From: Calothrix sp. NIES-2098 | GTDB taxonomy: Bacteria; Cyanobacteriota; Cyanobacteriia; Cyanobacteriales; Nostocaceae | Assembly: GCA_002368175.1 (NCBI GenBank) | Contig: AP018172.1 | Coordinates: 8,125,001-8,189,000 of the forward strand | Direction: 5' to 3' | DNA length: 64,000 nt | In this document: positions 60,038 to 64,000 of the stretch, one piece after another | Layout: every line of letters starts with the position of its first letter | Numbering within the stretch: the first letter of the stretch is position 1 | Position numbers and translations under genes: made by a program | Notes under the pieces: model-generated | The model's input: only the letters and a program-made list of their open reading frames with translations | Databases searched by the model: none | Told to the model about the DNA's origin: nothing

Positions 60038-63016
60038 CTATTTCAAATTTGTATAAATTATGGGAATTTCAATGATAAATTTTGTTCCCTGACCGAGTGT
60101 AGACTCACACCAGAACTTACCACCATGCTTTTCAGTGACAATTTGATAGCTGATAGATAAACCCAAGCCAGTACCTTTACCAACTGGCTTTGTCGTAAAG
60201 AAGGGATCGAACAAACGTTGGCGAACTTCTTCTTTCATCCCCGGGCCATTGTCAGCAATACAAATTCGCACCCAGTTGTTCTGGATGACTTTTGTCTGAA
60301 TTGAGATCGTACTTGTGTTGACTCGCTGCCGATCGTATTCTTCAAGTGCATCAATTGCATTACTGATAATGTTCATAAATACTTGATTTAATTGTCCCGC
60401 ATGGCATTCTACTAGCGGTAAGTTTCCATATTCTTTAATAATTTGAATCTCTGGGCGTTCCAAATGTGCTTTCAAACGGTTGTGCAAGATGGTTATTGTG
60501 CTATCGATGCCATCGTGGATATTGACATCTTTAACTTCGGCTTCGTCTAAGCGCGAGAAGTTCCGCAAAGAAAGCACAATCTCTCGAATCCGTTGAGTGC
60601 CTATGCGCATGGATTGGAGGGCTTTAGTTAAGTCTTCAATTAGAAATTCCACATCTATCAACTCAATCGCATCTGCAATTTCCTGTGGTGGTTCAGGATA
60701 ATGCTGCTGATAAAGTTCTACAAGATTTAATAAGTCTTGAGTATATTCACTAATATGGGTAAGATTGCCATGAATAAAGTTAACTGGGTTATTAATTTCA
60801 TGGGCGACACCTGCGACCATTTGACCCAGACTGGACATTTTTTCGCTTTGGATCATTTGGAGTTGAGTTTGTTTAAGTTCTTGCAGAGTTTGTTCCAGTT
60901 CCTTAGTTTTTTGCTGGAGTTCAATTTCCGCTTGTTTGCGATCGCTCAGATCTCGCAAAATGCCTTGTAAGCCGATAACTTTACCATCAGTGTCTTTGAT
61001 TGGTGAGGCATTCGATGTCACCCATCCCCAAGTTCCATCTTTTTTAGGATGGCGAAACTCCATACCTGCACCACTCTGACCTGTTTCAATGATTTGGTTG
61101 AGAAAGTCTGTAACATGGTCTAAATCATCGGGGTGAATCAAAGGAACAAACGAGCGATTTAACCATTCAGAAACTTCATAGCCGAAAATATCCTGAAACT
61201 TGGGAGAAATATAAGTGAGAGTACTATCTAATTGAGACGACCAAATCACATCATTGGCATCTTCCACAAACCGACGGAATTTACACTCACTTTCGGCAAG
61301 GATGGTTTCTATTTGTTTGCGATCGCTAATGTCCCGCATAATTCCCTGAAAGCCGATTATTTGCCCCTCAGCATTCTTAACAGGGGAAGCATTAGAATTG
61401 ACCCACCGCCAGCTTTCATCTAGGCATTTGTGCCGAAATTCTACTCCTGCTCCTTTCTCACCAGTCTCTAGAACTTGATGGAACAAAGCTAGTGCTGTTG
61501 CTAAATCATCTGGATGAACCAAAGGTACCAGAGATTGCCCTAGCCAATCGGATGATTTGAAGCCGAACATGACTTGGAATTGCGGAGAAAGATAGGTGAG
61601 AACTCCATCCAGCGTGCAAACCCATAGCATATCGTTAGCACCTTCTACAAGGTTGCGAAACTTAGCTTCGCTTTCAGCCAGTGCGGCTTCGGCACGTTGG
61701 CGTTCGCTAATATCTCGAATGACGGCTAATGCATGGATTTTATTGTTGAGAAAGCAAGGAGTTGCGGTCACTTCAACATCCATTAGCGTGCCATCTTTAC
61801 GCACGTCTACCGCGCGATCGTGAAATTTACTACTTGCTTGAATTTTGCGAATAAACTCTGCAAACTTGGGCAGACTATCTGGATGAATAAATTCTGGAGG
61901 CTGAAGTCTCATAAATTCTTCCTGAGAATAGCCATGCATCTGACAAGCAGCAGGATTAGCTGCGACAAGTTCTCCCGTTTCCAAATCGACAATATTTATA
62001 CCATCGCTGACATTTTCAAAAATACTGCGGTAAAGGATTTCTTGTTGCTCTAGTGCTTTTTCGGCTTGTTTGCGTTCTGTGATGTCAGTTGCAGTCACTA
62101 CAATTTGATGGATGCGCGAACTAGCATCTCTTAAGGGTGTGACACTTAAAGACCACCAAGTTTCTTGACCGTTGGCACAGAAATGCTCTTCAAAAAAGTT
62201 AGTCTTGCCAGTACGAACAGCCGCAGCATAGCGCTGACGGTAGAGGTTTGCCATGTCTTGTGAGAAAAATTCTGTTAAAGTTTTGCCCAAGAGACTTGTC
62301 ATCGGCACAGCGCTGGTACGGGCCATCGCTGGGTTGTAATCTACAAAGCGGAATTCTGCACCATCATCGAGAACATCCAAGACAAAGATGCCATAATCTA
62401 CACCCTGCCACACACTTTGTAAAAGCTGCGTTTGTTGTAAAAGTCGCTGTTCGGTGGATTTGCGATCGCGAATATCCCGGCTAATGGTTGCTAAACCAAT
62501 GGGCTGGTTTGTCAGGGGATCTTTGACAACAAACAGGGTATAGTCAATTGGAATCGACTCTCCAGTAATCAGATGGCGTAAGCGAAATTCACTTTGCCAA
62601 TATCCCTTCTGAATCGCAGTTGGTAAAATGCTTTGATGGAATAGTTCCCGATCTTCATGTACTATCAATTCACTGATATGTATGTTTTTTGTTTCCTCTA
62701 TATCTTTGAGTCCCACCAACTTCATTCCTGCTGGGTTGAGGTAGAAAGGTTTTCCCTCCATTGATGCAATACCAATAAAATCAGCGCTGGCTTCGAGAAT
62801 TGTCATCAAAGCTTGGCGTTCTTCCCTTGCTAGCTTTAAGAAGTTCTCAGCCTCTGGATCTGAATTTGGCTGTGGCAAATTTGCCAACTCTTGCTCTAAT
62901 TGCACCACCCTCTGCCGGAGAGTAATTAATTCTTGCTTTAGAGTTTCATCGCTCTCGGTTTCCAGAAGTATTTTTTCTGTGGACATTTCTTTGTGGGTGG
63001 GAGAAAGCTGAGTCAT
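60038..63016 (-). CDS. Soluble sensor histidine kinase with five PAS domains
   Basis: 992 residues, no membrane helices. A coiled coil (about 12-60) is followed by five PAS modules starting near 70, 200, 325, 450 and 575. The fourth and fifth are clearly alike (VEGANDMLWVCTLDGVLTYL versus VEDANDVIWSSQLDSTLTYI). A second coiled coil leads to the phosphoacceptor H739 in GVAHEINNPVNF and a HATPase with FDPFFTTKPVGKGTGLGLSIS. The transmitter is nearly the same as that of the FIST-linked kinase. No receiver is fused, and no regulator gene is adjacent. The gene ends at a good terminator. Confidence 0.94.
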   Translation of the reverse strand: MTQLSPTHKEMSTEKILLETESDETLKQELITLRQRVVQLEQELANLPQPNSDPEAENFLKLAREERQALMTILEASADFIGIASMEGKPFYLNPAGMKLVGLKDIEETKNIHISELIVHEDRELFHQSILPTAIQKGYWQSEFRLRHLITGESIPIDYTLFVVKDPLTNQPIGLATISRDIRDRKSTEQRLLQQTQLLQSVWQGVDYGIFVLDVLDDGAEFRFVDYNPAMARTSAVPMTSLLGKTLTEFFSQDMANLYRQRYAAAVRTGKTNFFEEHFCANGQETWWSLSVTPLRDASSRIHQIVVTATDITERKQAEKALEQQEILYRSIFENVSDGINIVDLETGELVAANPAACQMHGYSQEEFMRLQPPEFIHPDSLPKFAEFIRKIQASSKFHDRAVDVRKDGTLMDVEVTATPCFLNNKIHALAVIRDISERQRAEAALAESEAKFRNLVEGANDMLWVCTLDGVLTYLSPQFQVMFGFKSSDWLGQSLVPLVHPDDLATALALFHQVLETGEKGAGVEFRHKCLDESWRWVNSNASPVKNAEGQIIGFQGIMRDISDRKQIETILAESECKFRRFVEDANDVIWSSQLDSTLTYISPKFQDIFGYEVSEWLNRSFVPLIHPDDLDHVTDFLNQIIETGQSGAGMEFRHPKKDGTWGWVTSNASPIKDTDGKVIGLQGILRDLSDRKQAEIELQQKTKELEQTLQELKQTQLQMIQSEKMSSLGQMVAGVAHEINNPVNFIHGNLTHISEYTQDLLNLVELYQQHYPEPPQEIADAIELIDVEFLIEDLTKALQSMRIGTQRIREIVLSLRNFSRLDEAEVKDVNIHDGIDSTITILHNRLKAHLERPEIQIIKEYGNLPLVECHAGQLNQVFMNIISNAIDALEEYDRQRVNTSTISIQTKVIQNNWVRICIADNGPGMKEEVRQRLFDPFFTTKPVGKGTGLGLSISYQIVTEKHGGKFWCESTLGQGTKFIIEIPIIYTNLK

Positions 63017-63165
63017 ATCTTTGTAACCGTAGCGTATTACTTTTCTGACTGCTCTAGGTTGACTTTATTTAGAGTTCCCTTGTCAGAGTTCGGGTAAACA
63101 AAAATTGCTTCATTTTGCCAAATTACTTCTAATAGCGATGCTTGATGAAACACTTAACAGAAAAA

Positions 63166-63203
63166 AGCGATCGCACTCTTGTAATTTTGGGAATGCGATC
63201 GCT
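63166..63203. terminator. HIP1-stem hairpin downstream of sdhA
   Basis: AGCGATCGCA pairs with TGCGATCGCT across an 18-base loop, preceded by an A-tract that becomes a T-tract on the minus strand. It lies 27 bases after the sdhA stop, so it probably ends that gene. Confidence 0.7.
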
Positions 63204-63229
63204 AACGAAGATTTTCTTAATTACCCAAT

Positions 63230-64000
63230 TTAATATTTCCTTTCCTGGGGCTGAAACATGGTAATCGCTACAGGGCGATACTGGATATCCATGCCAGCTG
63301 GTGAATAGTAAGCCATTGTATGTTGGAGGAATTTTTCATCATCTCTTTGGGGATAATCTTCGCGGAAATGTGCGCCACGGCTTTCTTGACGATTGAGTGC
63401 GGATGCGAGAATTGTCTGTCCGACTACCATTAAACTCCGCAATTCCAAGGCTTCGACAATTTCTGTATTCCAAGAATTGCCTTTATCGTCTAAATATATT
63501 TGGGGATATTGCTGTTGTAATTCTGCAAGTTTTTGCAACCCTTCTCGCATTAATTCTTCAGTGCGGAAAACACCGCAGTATTGAGTCATGCAATCTTGAA
63601 AGGCTTGACGAATTTGGTTAATTCGGTATGTTCCCGGCTGTTCTAGTAAGGCTTGGATTTGTTGCTGGGCTTCTTTGATGTAACGTTGTTCGTCTACTGT
63701 GGGTAATTTGCGGTTTTGCACGTATTGCGCGATCGCCGCCCCGGTTCGCTTGCCATAAACTACACATTCGAGTAAGGAATTACTCCCAAGGCGATTGGCA
63801 CCGTGTACGGAAACACAAGATGTTTCCCCAGCCGCAAAAAAGCCTTCTACGAAATCATCACCACTGCTACGGACTCGACCATCAGTGTTAACTGGGATAC
63901 CACCCATACAATAATGAATCGTCGGACGTACAGGCATGGGTTGAGTCACAGCATCAACGCCCACTAAGCGATGGGCTTCTTCCCAACAGAAGGGAACGCG
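63230..64000 (-). CDS. sdhA: Succinate dehydrogenase/fumarate reductase flavoprotein subunit, C-terminal part
   Basis: The last 256 residues; the open frame continues beyond the right edge. Seen are the substrate-binding PVRPTIHYCMGGIPVNTDGRV, the FAD-contact segment FFAAGETSCVSVHGANRLG, NSLLECVVYGKRTG and the conserved ESRGAHFREDYPQRDD with the active-site Arg. The end (ITMFQPQERKY) is the usual SdhA terminus. It could resemble L-aspartate oxidase, a related flavoprotein, but the C-terminal domain suits SdhA better. It oxidises succinate and feeds electrons to the thylakoid quinone pool in cyanobacteria. The rest of the complex is not in the window. Confidence 0.9.
   Translation of the reverse strand, partial: RVPFCWEEAHRLVGVDAVTQPMPVRPTIHYCMGGIPVNTDGRVRSSGDDFVEGFFAAGETSCVSVHGANRLGSNSLLECVVYGKRTGAAIAQYVQNRKLPTVDEQRYIKEAQQQIQALLEQPGTYRINQIRQAFQDCMTQYCGVFRTEELMREGLQKLAELQQQYPQIYLDDKGNSWNTEIVEALELRSLMVVGQTILASALNRQESRGAHFREDYPQRDDEKFLQHTMAYYSPAGMDIQYRPVAITMFQPQERKY

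Overview
The window comes from a filamentous, Nostoc/Calothrix-type (heterocystous-clade) cyanobacterium. The evidence is the photosystem II gene psbY, the cyanobacterial/plastid ribosomal protein PSRP-3 (Ycf65), a separate two-gene ATP synthase beta-epsilon unit, PEP-CTERM proteins, a CYP110-like P450 and many large PAS-rich sensor kinases. The octamer GCGATCGC (HIP1) is very frequent, and there are several arrays of 7-bp tandem repeats (STRR type). I saw no phage, insertion sequence, CRISPR array, rRNA or tRNA.

Layout. 1-7.4 kb: start of hisF, then ruvB, a lumenal/periplasmic TPR protein, a glycosyltransferase, a HAD phosphatase-P450-phytanoyl dioxygenase transcription unit, and PSRP-3. 7.4-14.8 kb: a WD40 kinase with degenerate catalytic motifs, a duplicated SPFH membrane protein, atpD-atpC separated by heptad repeats, and a PEP-CTERM protein, followed by about 870 bases of AT-rich DNA with no gene. 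15.6-23.9 kb: SirB1-like protein, SRPBCC protein, MscS-related channel, AI-2E-type permease, DUF1614 protein, ftsH, cupin. 24.2-29.5 kb: a ParE/RelE toxin-antitoxin pair, an intact Uma2 nuclease-like gene with a decayed Uma2 scrap beside it, and a SWIM protein/SNF2 helicase pair.

29.7-39.4 kb: a hybrid kinase with six PAS domains, a Uma2 gene with a premature stop, purF and purL, and an antitoxin/Doc pair in which Doc also has a premature stop. 39.5-48.4 kb: second PEP-CTERM protein, a lipoprotein candidate, map, a plastocyanin-like cupredoxin, a two-domain M16 peptidase carrying an in-frame heptad-repeat insertion, a VOC protein, a TIGR02652 protein, a gamma-carbonic anhydrase and the 41-residue PsbY. 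48.4-64 kb: folC, a FIST sensor coupled to a soluble histidine kinase, an orphan sugar-type binding protein, the type IV pilus genes pilM-pilN-pilO-pilQ, a DUF760 protein, a five-PAS soluble kinase whose transmitter resembles that of the FIST-linked kinase, and the C-terminal part of sdhA.

Most of the window is ordinary housekeeping DNA. The parts worth a second look are the two genes cut by a single in-frame stop with the reading frame intact beyond it (Uma2 at 34.4 kb, Doc at 39.35 kb), the heptad repeats that touch start and stop codons and in one case enter a protein, the kinase-like WD40 protein without the usual catalytic lysine, the HAD/P450/PhyH unit, the FIST-kinase module, and a strong plus-strand terminator at 41.45 kb with no gene in front of it. 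I did not find a clearly new multi-gene system.
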